28,348 nucleotides of DNA, taken from assembly GCA_036510735.1 (NCBI GenBank), contig DATCDK010000048.1, forward strand, positions 1-28,348, in the 5' to 3' direction. Within the stretch, counting starts at the first letter, position 1. Every line of letters begins with the position of its first letter. The position numbers and the translations under genes are program-made. Origin of the DNA: PALSA-607 sp036510735. GTDB lineage: Bacteria > Actinomycetota > Actinomycetes > Acidothermales > Acidothermaceae. This document shows, piece after piece, positions 7,596-15,581 of this stretch. Under the pieces are notes generated by a model. That model saw only the letters and a program-made list of their open reading frames with translations, made no database searches and was not told where the DNA came from.

Positions 7596-8215
7596 GCGGG
7601 CCAGGAGCCAGCACCGAGCCGGATTCGACCGTCATCGTGGGTCGGCGACGCCACGTTAGCGTGCTGCTCGCCGTGGCCGCCTTCGTCATCGCAGCCGACG
7701 TCATTTCCAAGATCATCGTGGTGGCCAAGTTGTCCGGGCGGCCACCCGTACGTCTTCTGGACGGCTTGTTGACGTTGGACTACACCCGCAACGCAGGTGC
7801 GGCGTTCAGCATCGGAACCGGCGCGACGTACCTGTTCGGGATCGTCGCCATCGCGGTGATCGTGGTGATCCTGCGCACCTCGCGGCGGCTGTTTAGCAGG
7901 CCGTGGGCGGTCGTGCTCGGGCTGCTGCTTGGCGGAGCGACCGGCAATTTGATCGACCGGCTCCTTCGCTCGCCCGGGGTGATGCGCGGCTACGTTGTCG
8001 ACTGGATTCAGCTTCCGCATTTTGCGGTGTTCAACCTTGCCGACTCGGCGATCAGCATCGGCGGTGTGCTCGCCGTCCTGCTCGCCTTGATGGGACGCCA
8101 GCTCGACGGTTCGGTGGCCCGCTCGCAGCGGACGCCGTCTGAACAGGCACGGGGCCGGCACGAGATGAACGGGACGACGGCGGCGGGCACAACGCCGGAC
8201 GAGCCCGACTCGTGA
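7568..8215 (+). CDS. lspA: Lipoprotein signal peptidase (signal peptidase II)
   Basis: An integral membrane aspartyl protease that cuts signal peptides from prolipoproteins after lipidation. Four hydrophobic helices are visible. The family motif TRNAGAAFSIG and the two catalytic Asp regions, GNLIDRLL and FNLADSAISIG, are present. From ATG 7568 the protein would be 215 residues, longer than the usual ~160-200, with a polar N-terminal stretch overlapping the end of the DksA-like gene. GTG 7559, 7637 and 7661 are also in frame, and none has a clear ribosome-binding site, so the start is uncertain; the conserved part begins near RRHVSVLLAVAA (about 7640). The C-terminal tail is hydrophilic. The stop TGA at 8213 lies inside a 17-bp tandem repeat leading into rluD. 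Confidence 0.93.
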   Translation: MQTTRGTSLSGPGASTEPDSTVIVGRRRHVSVLLAVAAFVIAADVISKIIVVAKLSGRPPVRLLDGLLTLDYTRNAGAAFSIGTGATYLFGIVAIAVIVVILRTSRRLFSRPWAVVLGLLLGGATGNLIDRLLRSPGVMRGYVVDWIQLPHFAVFNLADSAISIGGVLAVLLALMGRQLDGSVARSQRTPSEQARGRHEMNGTTAAGTTPDEPDS

Positions 8216-8232
8216 GCAGGATTGTCTCGTGA
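8212..8232 (+). CDS. Minicistron 1 between lspA and rluD (6 codons)
   Basis: GTG 8212 overlaps the lspA stop TGA 8213 as GTGA. It reads MSRIVS and stops at TGA 8230, which overlaps the next GTG at 8229. The overlaps are read directly from the sequence; translation is inferred and the peptide itself may have no function. Confidence 0.3.
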   Translation: MSRIVS

Positions 8233-8249
8233 GCAGGTTCTTCTCGTGA
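8229..8249 (+). CDS. Minicistron 2 between lspA and rluD (6 codons)
   Basis: GTG 8229 reads MSRFFS and stops at TGA 8247, which overlaps GTG 8246, the chosen rluD start. GAGCAGG (8214-8220) lies eight bases before this GTG. Confidence 0.3.
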   Translation: MSRFFS

Positions 8250-9223
8250 GTACGGCCGCGTTCGAGCCCGGCACTGTTCGTGCGTTGGAGGTGCCCGAAG
8301 GCCTCGAAGGTGAGCGTCTCGACGCGGCACTTGCCAGACTCTTCGGTTTCTCCCGAACCCGTGCTGCGGAGTTGATCGGGCAGGGCCGGGTGCAGTTGGA
8401 CGGATCGGCGCCCATCAAGTCCGACCGGGTGACGGCGGGCTCGTGGCTGCAGGTCGAGCTGCCCGAAGTGGCCGCCGTGGGGCCGGCGATCGTCGCGACA
8501 CCCGTCGCGAACTTGCTGATCGTCTACGACGACGCCGACATCATCGTCGTCGACAAGCCGGTGGGCGTTGCGGCGCATCCGAGCCCTGGCTGGGATGGAC
8601 CCACCGTCGTCGGTGCGCTTGTCGCGGCCGGCTATCGGGTGTCGACCTCCGGTGCTGAGGAGCGTCAGGGCGTCGTGCATCGCCTCGACGTCGGCACTAG
8701 CGGGCTGATGGTGGTCGCGAAGAGCGAGCACGCCTACACGATGCTGAAGCAGGCCTTCCGCGATCGCACAGTCGACAAGACCTACCACGCGCTCGTTCAG
8801 GGTCATCCAGATCCCGCACGCGGCACCATTGACGGACCGATCGATCGCCACCCGGTCAACGACTACAAGTTCGCCGTGGTGGCTGACGGCAAGCCGAGCA
8901 TCACGCATTACGAGACGCTCGAAGGTCACGCCATGGCGAGCCTGCTCGAGGTCAAGCTCGAGACAGGACGCACGCACCAAATCCGGGTGCACATGGCTGC
9001 GCTGCGCCATCCCTGCGTTGGCGATCTTGCGTATGGCGCAGACCCCACACTCGCGGCGAAGCTCGGGCTCACCCGTCAGTGGCTGCATGCGGTGCGGCTC
9101 GCATTTGCACACCCTGGTGACGGTCACTGGATCGAGTTCACCAGCGCCTACCCACCCGACCTCGAGCATGCCCTGCAGATCGTGCGCGCCGGGGTCGAAG
9201 GCGAACGCCGTGCGCACTCGTGA
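8246..9223 (+). CDS. rluD: RluD-family 23S rRNA pseudouridine synthase
   Basis: Converts uridines of large-subunit rRNA to pseudouridine. The N-terminal ~75 residues form an S4 RNA-binding domain (GERLDAALARLFGFSRTRAAELIGQG). The catalytic domain has HRLDVGTSGLMVVAKS with nucleophile Asp148, and the later motif GRTHQIRVHMAALRHPCVGD. The length, 325 residues, fits RluD. I chose GTG 8246, which has AGCAGG eight bases upstream; TTG 8222 in the same frame is an alternative. The gene overlaps the next gene by 14 bases. RluD in other bacteria modifies helix 69; the exact target here is inferred from family. Confidence 0.93.
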   Translation: MSTAAFEPGTVRALEVPEGLEGERLDAALARLFGFSRTRAAELIGQGRVQLDGSAPIKSDRVTAGSWLQVELPEVAAVGPAIVATPVANLLIVYDDADIIVVDKPVGVAAHPSPGWDGPTVVGALVAAGYRVSTSGAEERQGVVHRLDVGTSGLMVVAKSEHAYTMLKQAFRDRTVDKTYHALVQGHPDPARGTIDGPIDRHPVNDYKFAVVADGKPSITHYETLEGHAMASLLEVKLETGRTHQIRVHMAALRHPCVGDLAYGADPTLAAKLGLTRQWLHAVRLAFAHPGDGHWIEFTSAYPPDLEHALQIVRAGVEGERRAHS

Positions 9224-9611
9224 ACTGCAGGTCACCAGCGGTTCGGAGCTTGTTACTGACCTGACCGACGCGGTGGCCGGCTTCTGCAGTGGCCTTGGTG
9301 ACGGGTTGCTGAACGTCTTTGTGCCGCACGCCACCGCAGGCGTCGCGTTGATCGAGACCGGGTCTGGCAGCGAGCGCGACCTCGCCGCCACGATCGATCG
9401 ACTCTGGCCCCTCGACGTCCGGTATGCGCATTCGCACGGCTCGCCGGGACACGGCCGTGATCACGTCCTGCCCGCCTTCGTCTCGCCATCGATCGTGTTA
9501 CCCGTCGTCGATGGCGCGCCTGCGCTCGGCACCTGGCAGAGCATCGTCTTGATCGACAGCAATGTCGACAATCCGCGACGCACGGTGCGGTTGACCTTTA
9601 TCCCAGGCTGA
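9210..9611 (+). CDS. YjbQ/UPF0047-family protein
   Basis: A 133-residue protein starting at GTG 9210, inside the end of rluD, with GAAGG eight bases upstream. Family marks are PHATAGVALIETG, a conserved His cluster SHGSPGHGRDH, and the C-terminal signature LGTWQSIVLIDSNVDNPRR. The family is a small beta-sandwich protein that usually forms trimers; weak thiamine-phosphate-synthase-like activity has been reported for some members, but the true role is unknown. It is the last gene of the operon. Confidence 0.88.
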   Translation: MRTRELQVTSGSELVTDLTDAVAGFCSGLGDGLLNVFVPHATAGVALIETGSGSERDLAATIDRLWPLDVRYAHSHGSPGHGRDHVLPAFVSPSIVLPVVDGAPALGTWQSIVLIDSNVDNPRRTVRLTFIPG

Positions 9612-9663
9612 TGTGGGGGCTCTCGGGCTGATTTCAGGGACGGGTCTGTTGGCCGTCGTGTCC

Positions 9664-9696
9664 TTGTCAAAACTGTCAGACCCTTGGCGTTAGAGT
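9664..9696 (+). promoter_or_regulatory. Promoter of dnaE, resembling the DNA-damage (RecA-NDp/PafBC) type
   Basis: TAGAGT (9691-9696) is a TAnnnT -10 box. CTGTCAGAC (9673-9681) lies nine bases upstream and resembles the actinobacterial damage-promoter element TTGTCRGTG-N8-TAnnnT, with three mismatches and one base more spacing. A second TTGTCA at 9664 could be a -35 with long spacing. RNA would start near 9703, leaving a ~155-nt leader. Otherwise 9612-9857 shows no gene. Confidence 0.4.
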
Positions 9697-9857
9697 CAGG
9701 CGGTCGGGGTCCGGACAGGGCTCGGGCAGTAGTCGCAACGTACGAGCAGTGGCAACGGCAAGGCCGCCTTCCCCCGGTCGACGTCCCGAGCACCACCGCA
9801 CAGTGGGCAACCAGGGCGTCCAGAAACTGGGCGCGGACGACGGGAGGTCGCGCAGCT

Positions 9858-12800
9858 GTGGCAGCGAGCAGCGACTCCTTCGTCCACCTCCACGTGCACA
9901 CCGAGTACTCGATGCTCGACGGCGCCGCCCGCCTGACCGACCTGTTCAAAGAGACCGTCGCGATGGGCATGCCGGCGCTCGCGATGACTGACCACGGCAA
10001 CGTGTTCGGCGCCTACGACTTCTACAAGCAGGCAAACGCCGCCGGCGTGACGCCCATCATCGGCATGGAGGGCTACCTCGCCCCAGGCAGCCGATTCGAG
10101 CGCAAGCGTGCGGCGCTGACCGGTGCGTCCGTCGACGGTAACCCTGGCGAGATGTACACGCACATGACGCTGCTCGCCGAAAACACTGCCGGCATGCACA
10201 ACTTGTTCAAGTTGAGCAGTCTCGCGAGCCTCGAGGGTTACTACTACAAGCCACGCATGGATCGCGAGCTATTGCAGACCTACGCGAAGGGTGTGATCGC
10301 CACTACGGGCTGCCCCAGTGGTGAGGTCAACCGACTGCTGCAGCAGGGCCAGTACGAGTTGGCGAAGAAGGCAGCTTCGGACTACCGCGACATCTTCGGC
10401 CCCGAGAATTTCTACTGCGAACTGATGGACCACGGCATCGACATTGAACTGCGCCACCGCGACGACCTGCTGCGGTTAGCTCGCGAACTCCAGCTGCCTT
10501 TGCTTGCGACGAATGACCTGCACTACACGTATGCGAAGGACTGGGAGGCGCACGAAGTCCTGCTGTGTGTGCAGACCGGAAAGACGATGGCCGATCCGAA
10601 TCGCCTCACGATGGGTGAGGGCCAGCTCTATCTCAAGACGCCACAGGAAATGCGCGAGATCTGGCGCGAGCTGCCCGAAGCATGTGACAACACACTCGCG
10701 ATCGCCGAACGGATCCACATCGAGTTCAATGAGGGCGCGAACCTCATGCCGAACTTCCCGGTTCCGGCGGGCGAAAGTGAAGAGTCCTGGCTGGTGAAGG
10801 AAGTCGAGCTAGGGCTGCATAAGCGCTTCCCGCTCGGCGTTCCCGATGCGCATCGCCAGCAAGCCAACTACGAACTCGGCGTGATCGGCCAGATGGGCTT
10901 TCCTGGTTACTTCCTCGTCGTCGCAGACCTCGTGCGTTACGCGCAGGCCAGCGGCATTCGGGTCGGACCAGGTCGGGGCAGTGCAGTCGGTTCCATGGTG
11001 TCGTACGCGCTTGGCATCACCCAGCTCGATCCGATCCATCACAAGTTGTTGTTCGAGCGGTTCCTCAACCCCGAACGCATCTCGATGCCCGACATCGACA
11101 TGGACTTCGACGAACGTCGTCGCGGCGACATGATCCGCTACGCCACGGAGAAGTACGGCGAAGAGCGGGTCGCGCAGATCATCACCTACGGCACGATCAA
11201 GGCCAAGCAGGCGGTGAAGGACTCCGCGCGGGTGCTGGGGTTCCCGTTTGCTACGTCCGACCAGATCACCAAAGTCATGCCCCCGCCGTTGATGGGCAAG
11301 GACGTCCCACTTGCCGGCATCTTCGATCCCGACCATCCGCGTTACAGCGAGGCGGGGGAGTTCCGGGCGCTCTACGAAGCCAACCCCGATGTGAAGAAGG
11401 TCGTCGACACCGCGCGCGACCTCGAAGGCCTCAAACGCCAATGGGGCGTTCACGCGGCCGGGGTCATCTTGTCGCGCGAGCCTTTGCTCGATGTCATTCC
11501 AATTCATCGGCGTGACCAGGACGGCGCGATCATCACGCAGTTCGACATGGGGGCGTGCGAGGCACTCGGGCTGCTGAAGATGGACTTCCTCGGCCTGCGC
11601 AACCTGACCATCCTCGATGACTGTCTTGCCGGTATCAAGAACAACCGTGGTGAAGAAGTCGTGCTCGAGACGCTCGATCTCGACGCCGACCAGAACACCT
11701 ACGATCTGCTCGGCCGCGGCGACACTCTCGGGATCTTTCAGCTCGAAGGCGGTGGCATGCGCGCGCTCTTGCGATCGATGCGCCCCACCTCCTTTGCCGA
11801 CATTTCCGCCGTCGGCTCGCTTTATCGGCCCGGACCCATGGGCGCCAACGCGCACAACGACTACGCCGACCGTAAGAACGGCCGCAAGCCCGTGGTGGCG
11901 ATTCACCCAGAACTCGCCGAGCCGCTCGACGAGATCCTCGGCGAAACGCACGGTCTGCTCGTGTATCAGGAGCAGGTGCTGGCGATCGCGCAGAAGGTGG
12001 CCGGCTATTCACTCGGCCAGGCCGACTTGCTGCGTAAGGCCATGGGTAAGAAGAAGAAGGAAATCCTCGACAAGGAGTACGACTTCTTCAGTGCCGGCAT
12101 GCGCGAGCGCGGCTACAGCCCCGCTGCCATCAAGGCACTGTGGGACACTCTCGTGCCGTTCTCCGACTACGGCTTCAACAAGGCACACAGCGCGGGGTAC
12201 GGCGTTGTGTCCTACTGGACCGCATACCTCAAGGCGAACTACCCGGCCGAATACATGGCCGCGTTGCTCACCAGCGTCAAGGATGACAAAGACAAGTCAG
12301 CGCTGTACCTGCACGAATGCAGGCGGATGGGCATCAAAGTGTTGCCGCCCGACGTCAATGAGTCCGATTCCAACTTCACACCGCGCGGCACCGACATCAG
12401 GTTCGGTCTGTCGGCGATCCGCAACGTCGGCGAGAACGTGGTCGGGTCGATCATCGAGACGCGCCGGACCAAAGGCCGTTACAAGGACTTCGCCGACTTC
12501 CTTGCCAAGGTCGAGCCGGTTGTCTGCAACAAGAAGGTCGTCGAGTCACTCATCAAGGCCGGTTCATTCGACTCGCTCGGGCACACGCGGCGAGGCCTGG
12601 TCGCTGTGCATGCCGAAATCATCGATGCGGCAATGGGCACCAAACGGGCTGAAGCGGTCGGCCAGTTCGACCTGTTCGGTTCGGCCGACGAAGCGGAGGG
12701 TCCGGCCGGGTTGGGCCTCGCGTTCGAGATCGCAATCCCGGCGACCGAGTGGGACAAGACCGCGTTGCTTGCCGCCGAACGCGACATGCTCGGGCTTTAC

Positions 12801-13385
12801 GTCTCCGACCATCCGCTCTTCGGCATCGAGCACGTTCTCTCCCGGCTCGTCGACTGCTCGATCAGCTCGTTGACCGCCGACGAGCACCCCGAAGGGGGCA
12901 TCATCACGATCGGCGGCATCGTCTCTGGGTTGCAACGCAAGATGACCAAGCAGGGCAACCCGTGGGCGATCGCGACTGTCGAGGATCTCGAAGGCTCGAT
13001 CGAAGTGCTGTTCTTCCCCCAGACCTACCAGCAGTACGCGATGTCGCTCTCCGAAGATGCGGTCATCTGCGTCAAGGGTCGTCTGAGCCGCCGTGACGAC
13101 GGGTTGAACCTGCAGGCGATCGAGCTGTTCCTGCCGGACGTCGGCGAAGCCGCTCAGCGCGGACCCGTCGTTTTGCAGCTGCCCGCGGCGCGTTGCACGC
13201 CACCCGTGGTCGAACGCCTGCGCGAGGTGTTGGCAACCCATCCGGGCGTCACGGAGGTCCAGTTGCAGCTGCGCAACGGCGCCCGGACGACGGTGCTGCG
13301 ACTCGATGAGAACCTTCGCGTTGATGCGACACCCGCGCTGATGGGCGATCTCAAGGCGTTACTCGGCCCGTCCTGCCTCGTCTAG
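9858..13385 (+). CDS. dnaE: DNA polymerase III alpha subunit
   Basis: The replicative polymerase, 1175 residues, as in actinobacterial DnaE1. I chose GTG 9858 (GGGAGG ten bases upstream; FVHLHVHTEYSMLDGA is the usual N-terminus); the frame is open back to 9684, but that part does not look like the family. The PHP domain (residues 1-~280) has all expected metal ligands: H12, H14, D21, and the key residues of MTDHGN, GMEGYL, THMTLL, TTGCPSG and ATNDLHY. The catalytic Asp residues are D414 and D416 in PDIDMDF and D576 in LLKMDFLGLRNL. A clamp-binding motif QFDLFG lies at 936-941, and an OB fold (GGIVSGLQRKMTKQGNPWAI) near residue 1020. The intact PHP site suggests built-in proofreading, as shown for mycobacterial DnaE1. 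Confidence 0.97.
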   Translation: MAASSDSFVHLHVHTEYSMLDGAARLTDLFKETVAMGMPALAMTDHGNVFGAYDFYKQANAAGVTPIIGMEGYLAPGSRFERKRAALTGASVDGNPGEMYTHMTLLAENTAGMHNLFKLSSLASLEGYYYKPRMDRELLQTYAKGVIATTGCPSGEVNRLLQQGQYELAKKAASDYRDIFGPENFYCELMDHGIDIELRHRDDLLRLARELQLPLLATNDLHYTYAKDWEAHEVLLCVQTGKTMADPNRLTMGEGQLYLKTPQEMREIWRELPEACDNTLAIAERIHIEFNEGANLMPNFPVPAGESEESWLVKEVELGLHKRFPLGVPDAHRQQANYELGVIGQMGFPGYFLVVADLVRYAQASGIRVGPGRGSAVGSMVSYALGITQLDPIHHKLLFERFLNPERISMPDIDMDFDERRRGDMIRYATEKYGEERVAQIITYGTIKAKQAVKDSARVLGFPFATSDQITKVMPPPLMGKDVPLAGIFDPDHPRYSEAGEFRALYEANPDVKKVVDTARDLEGLKRQWGVHAAGVILSREPLLDVIPIHRRDQDGAIITQFDMGACEALGLLKMDFLGLRNLTILDDCLAGIKNNRGEEVVLETLDLDADQNTYDLLGRGDTLGIFQLEGGGMRALLRSMRPTSFADISAVGSLYRPGPMGANAHNDYADRKNGRKPVVAIHPELAEPLDEILGETHGLLVYQEQVLAIAQKVAGYSLGQADLLRKAMGKKKKEILDKEYDFFSAGMRERGYSPAAIKALWDTLVPFSDYGFNKAHSAGYGVVSYWTAYLKANYPAEYMAALLTSVKDDKDKSALYLHECRRMGIKVLPPDVNESDSNFTPRGTDIRFGLSAIRNVGENVVGSIIETRRTKGRYKDFADFLAKVEPVVCNKKVVESLIKAGSFDSLGHTRRGLVAVHAEIIDAAMGTKRAEAVGQFDLFGSADEAEGPAGLGLAFEIAIPATEWDKTALLAAERDMLGLYVSDHPLFGIEHVLSRLVDCSISSLTADEHPEGGIITIGGIVSGLQRKMTKQGNPWAIATVEDLEGSIEVLFFPQTYQQYAMSLSEDAVICVKGRLSRRDDGLNLQAIELFLPDVGEAAQRGPVVLQLPAARCTPPVVERLREVLATHPGVTEVQLQLRNGARTTVLRLDENLRVDATPALMGDLKALLGPSCLV

Positions 13386-13419
13386 CCGCGCTCACTCGTC
13401 TAACGGTATTCAGCGCGGC
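13385..13419 (+). terminator. Inverted repeat right after dnaE
   Basis: GCCGCGCT (13385-13392) and AGCGCGGC (13412-13419) form a perfect 8-bp stem with a 19-nt loop, starting at the last base of the dnaE stop. No U-run follows, so it may be a U-less terminator or an RNA 3'-end stabiliser. Confidence 0.4.
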
Positions 13420-13430
13420 ATGATGGTCAC

Positions 13431-13517
13431 ATGTCAACCGTCGGCCGTCGTTCGATCTTTGCCTCACTGACCCTCGCGATCGCCCGCTTCCTGCGCCGGC
13501 GACGGCGCGGCTTCTAG
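13431..13517 (+). CDS. Possible tiny basic membrane peptide
   Basis: A 28-codon ORF from ATG 13431 has a short hydrophobic helix (SIFASLTLAIARFL) followed by RRRRRGF. It lies between dnaE and the GlsB-like gene. No ribosome-binding site is seen, and the family is unknown. It could be chance. Confidence 0.22.
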   Translation: MSTVGRRSIFASLTLAIARFLRRRRRGF

Positions 13518-13548
13518 GCGGCTCGACTTCTAGGGAATTGAGAGACCC

Positions 13549-13821
13549 ATGCCCGGCTTGATCATCAGCCTCGTCATCATCGGGCTTGTTGCGGGATCAC
13601 TCGCCAGGCTGGCCGTGCCCGGCAAGCAGGATCTGACCATCCGCGGCACCATCCTGTTGGGCGTGATCGGGTCGTTCGTCGGCGGCTTCTTGGGCTACCT
13701 GCTCTTCCACCACCACGCGGGAAGCGGACTTATTCAGCCGTCCGGCATCATCGGGTCGGTCATCGGCTCGATCATCGTGCTGCTTCTGTGGCTCAGGTTT
13801 GGCGACAAGTCGCGCCGGTAG
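13549..13821 (+). CDS. GlsB/YeaQ/YmgE-family membrane protein
   Basis: A 90-residue protein with three hydrophobic helices and Gly-rich turns: a first helix ending in GSLARLAVPGKQ, a second in TILLGVIGSFVGGFLGYLL, and a third in GIIGSVIGSIIVLLLWLRF. This is the transglycosylase-associated / stress-membrane protein pattern. Members are often induced by general stress; the biochemical role is not known. It starts at ATG 13549 with a GAGAG before it. Confidence 0.9.
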   Translation: MPGLIISLVIIGLVAGSLARLAVPGKQDLTIRGTILLGVIGSFVGGFLGYLLFHHHAGSGLIQPSGIIGSVIGSIIVLLLWLRFGDKSRR

Positions 13822-13876
13822 GTGCGTAATCCCCAGCAGCCGGTGATCCACACTTAGTCGCCGAGGGGGAATCTCG

Positions 13877-14558
13877 ATGGCGTGGAATTCGTGGCGGGTC
13901 GCGCTCTTTGCTGGCCTCAGCGTCGTGGTGGCAACGAGTGTCGTGACCGTTGCTCACGACGATGCGCACGCAGCGACGGCAACATCACGATCACCAAGGC
14001 CGGCACACTGCTGAAGGACCTCGACGTCCACGGGTTCGTCGTCGTCGAGGCGTCAAACGTGACTATCGAGTCTTCGATCGTGCGTGGTGGCATCTCCCAC
14101 GGTGATACCGCTCTGGTCAAGGTCGTCTCCGGCACCAACGTGCTGGTCGAAGACAGCGAACTGGTCCCCGAAGACCCGTCCGTGCAAATCGACGGTATTC
14201 GTGGGGCCAACTACACGGCTTTGCGCGACAACATCCACGGCACCACCGATGCTTCGAAGGTGACGGGCGACAACGTCACCATTACCGACTCCTACATTCA
14301 TGACCTGCCCTTCTGGGCGCACGATCCTGACCAGGGTGGGAAACCGGCGCACAACGACGGGGTCGAGATCTTCGTCGGAACCTGGTGAACATGCCGAGAC
14401 CGTCGATGACAGGTATCCAGGTCGACAACAACAGGTTCGGCCGAAATACGAGCATCGCCAATTGCGCAATCTTTGCGAAGTATGCGGTGACTCTCACTGA
14501 CGTCAACGACGTCTGGGACGACACCGGCTTGCCCGTCACGCTCCGCCGCGCCCACTGA
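13877..14558 (+). pseudogene. Secreted right-handed beta-helix protein, broken by two frame changes
   Basis: ATG 13877 has a strong GAGGGGGA seven bases upstream and begins a clear signal peptide (MAWNSWRVALFAGLSVVVA) ending near AHAATA, but that frame stops soon after. The beta-helix part (DGNITITKAGTLLKDLDVHG and the following NVTIESSIVRGG, NVLVEDSEL, NVTITDSYIHDL rungs) is in the +2-shifted frame to TGA 14386. A third frame carries NMPRPSMTGIQVDNNRFG to TGA 14556. The signal peptide abuts the first rung, whereas relatives as I recall them have a spacer, so a deletion is likely at about 13965. A second shift or deletion is near 14380. The alternative is assembly error. The intact ancestor would bind or cut polysaccharide outside the cell; that is inferred. 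Confidence 0.7.
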
Positions 14559-14559
14559 T

Positions 14560-14577
14560 CGGCTGCCTTGGCAGCCG
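14560..14577 (+). terminator. Palindrome between the beta-helix remnant and the ABC operon
   Basis: CGGCTGCCTTGGCAGCCG is a perfect palindrome two bases after the stop at 14558. It can form a 6-8 bp hairpin, followed by GTTA rather than a U-run. It may equally be an operator for the promoter just downstream. Confidence 0.35.
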
Positions 14578-14579
14578 GT

Positions 14580-14585
14580 TAGGCT
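14580..14585 (+). promoter_or_regulatory. -10-like box for the ABC operon
   Basis: TAGGCT matches TAnnnT and would start RNA about three bases before ATG 14595, a near-leaderless message. The -35 position is poor and overlaps the palindrome at 14560-14577, so that palindrome could be a protein-binding site. Confidence 0.33.
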
Positions 14586-14594
14586 GCTCGCGAG

Positions 14595-15581
14595 ATGACG
14601 GCCACCAAGCGCGAGGGTGCCGAGCCGGGAATTGCCTACGTCGTCAGCGGTCTTTCGAAGGTCTACCGGACAAAGTCGGGGGATGTCACCGCGACCGACG
14701 ACGTTGACCTCGAGGTCCGTCGAGGCGAGGTCTTCGGGCTGCTCGGCCCCAATGGCGCGGGCAAGACGAGCGTGGTGCGGCAGCTGATCGGACTACTAAA
14801 GCCGGACGCCGGGCGCATCGAACTCTTCGGCCGTGATGTCGTCGCCCAGCCGCGCGTCGTCCCTGATTTCGTTGCTTACCTGCCGCAGGACGACGCTGCA
14901 CTCGCGGACCAGAGCCCAGTCGACGCGCTTGAGATGACCGCTCGCTTACGTGGGCTCTCCCGCCGCGACGCGATGGCGGTGCGCGACGCTGTCATTGACG
15001 AGCTCGGGCTCGGCAGCTTCGCAGACCGGCCCATTGCCAAGCTCTCGGGAGGTCAGCGCAGGCTCGCGGGCGTCGGCGCGGCGCTCGTCGGTGACCGGCC
15101 GGTGCTGGTGCTCGACGAGCCGACGACCGGCCTCGATCCGATTGCCCGGCGCGCAGTGTGGAGTGCGATCGAACGCCGTCGGTCCGAGCAGGCGACCACC
15201 GTGGTGCTGGTGACTCACAACGTGCTCGAGGCCGAGACGGTCCTCGACCGGGTCGCGATTTTGGACTGCGGTCGCGTCATCGCCAGCGATACACCGGGGC
15301 GGCTGAAGGCCCTGGTCGACCGCGAGGTGCGCCTCGAACTCGTGTGGCGGCACGATCCGCCGGACGACGACCCGCTCGCGGCTTCGCTTCGGGCACGGGC
15401 GATTGAACACGGCCGGAGGTGGAACGTGCGGTTGCCTGCCGATGAGGCGCGTGCGGCTCTTGCCGAGCTGACGAACGGCCCACTGTTCGCTGCACTCGAC
15501 GACTTCACCTTGTCGACACCGTCCCTTGAAGACGTCTACCTCACCCTCGGCGGCGCGGCACGTGACTTGGAGCGCGCGTGA
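14595..15581 (+). CDS. ABC-2 type exporter, ATP-binding protein
   Basis: A 328-residue ATPase that should sit on the inner face of the membrane and power the permease encoded next. Walker A is GPNGAGKTS with Lys57, the signature LSGGQ is at 150-154, Walker B is VLVLDEPTTGLD (D174, E175), and the switch His is in VTHN. The C-terminal ~90 residues form the extra domain common in drug/polymer exporters of the CcmA/DrrA branch. The start ATG 14595 follows the palindrome and -10 box. The stop overlaps the permease start as GTGA. The substrate is unknown. Confidence 0.93.
   Translation: MTATKREGAEPGIAYVVSGLSKVYRTKSGDVTATDDVDLEVRRGEVFGLLGPNGAGKTSVVRQLIGLLKPDAGRIELFGRDVVAQPRVVPDFVAYLPQDDAALADQSPVDALEMTARLRGLSRRDAMAVRDAVIDELGLGSFADRPIAKLSGGQRRLAGVGAALVGDRPVLVLDEPTTGLDPIARRAVWSAIERRRSEQATTVVLVTHNVLEAETVLDRVAILDCGRVIASDTPGRLKALVDREVRLELVWRHDPPDDDPLAASLRARAIEHGRRWNVRLPADEARAALAELTNGPLFAALDDFTLSTPSLEDVYLTLGGAARDLERA

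Larger units (their letters stand above)
8209..8250 (+). repeat. 17-bp tandem repeat over the lspA/rluD stop-start junction
   Basis: CTCGTGAG begins at 8209, 8226 and 8243, an exact 17-bp period. The first two copies share ctcgtgagcagg and the third diverges into rluD after CTCGTGAG. Every copy carries GTGA, and AGCAGG in each copy could serve as ribosome-binding site for the next start eight bases on. See the two minicistrons. Confidence 0.9.

Noticed and set aside
7592..9391. Minus-strand ORF of 599 codons
   Set aside because: It lies opposite lspA, rluD and the YjbQ gene, all with clear family motifs, and its own product has none.
9684..9857. N-terminal extension of dnaE
   Set aside because: The frame is open, but the family N-terminus and a GGGAGG point to GTG 9858, and the -10 box overlaps the proposed earlier start.
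11617..12873. Plus-strand ORF of 418 codons, and minus-strand ORFs at 10809-11951 and 12564-13241
   Set aside because: All are alternative frames of dnaE with Ser/Arg-rich or otherwise unstructured products, usual for high-GC shadows.
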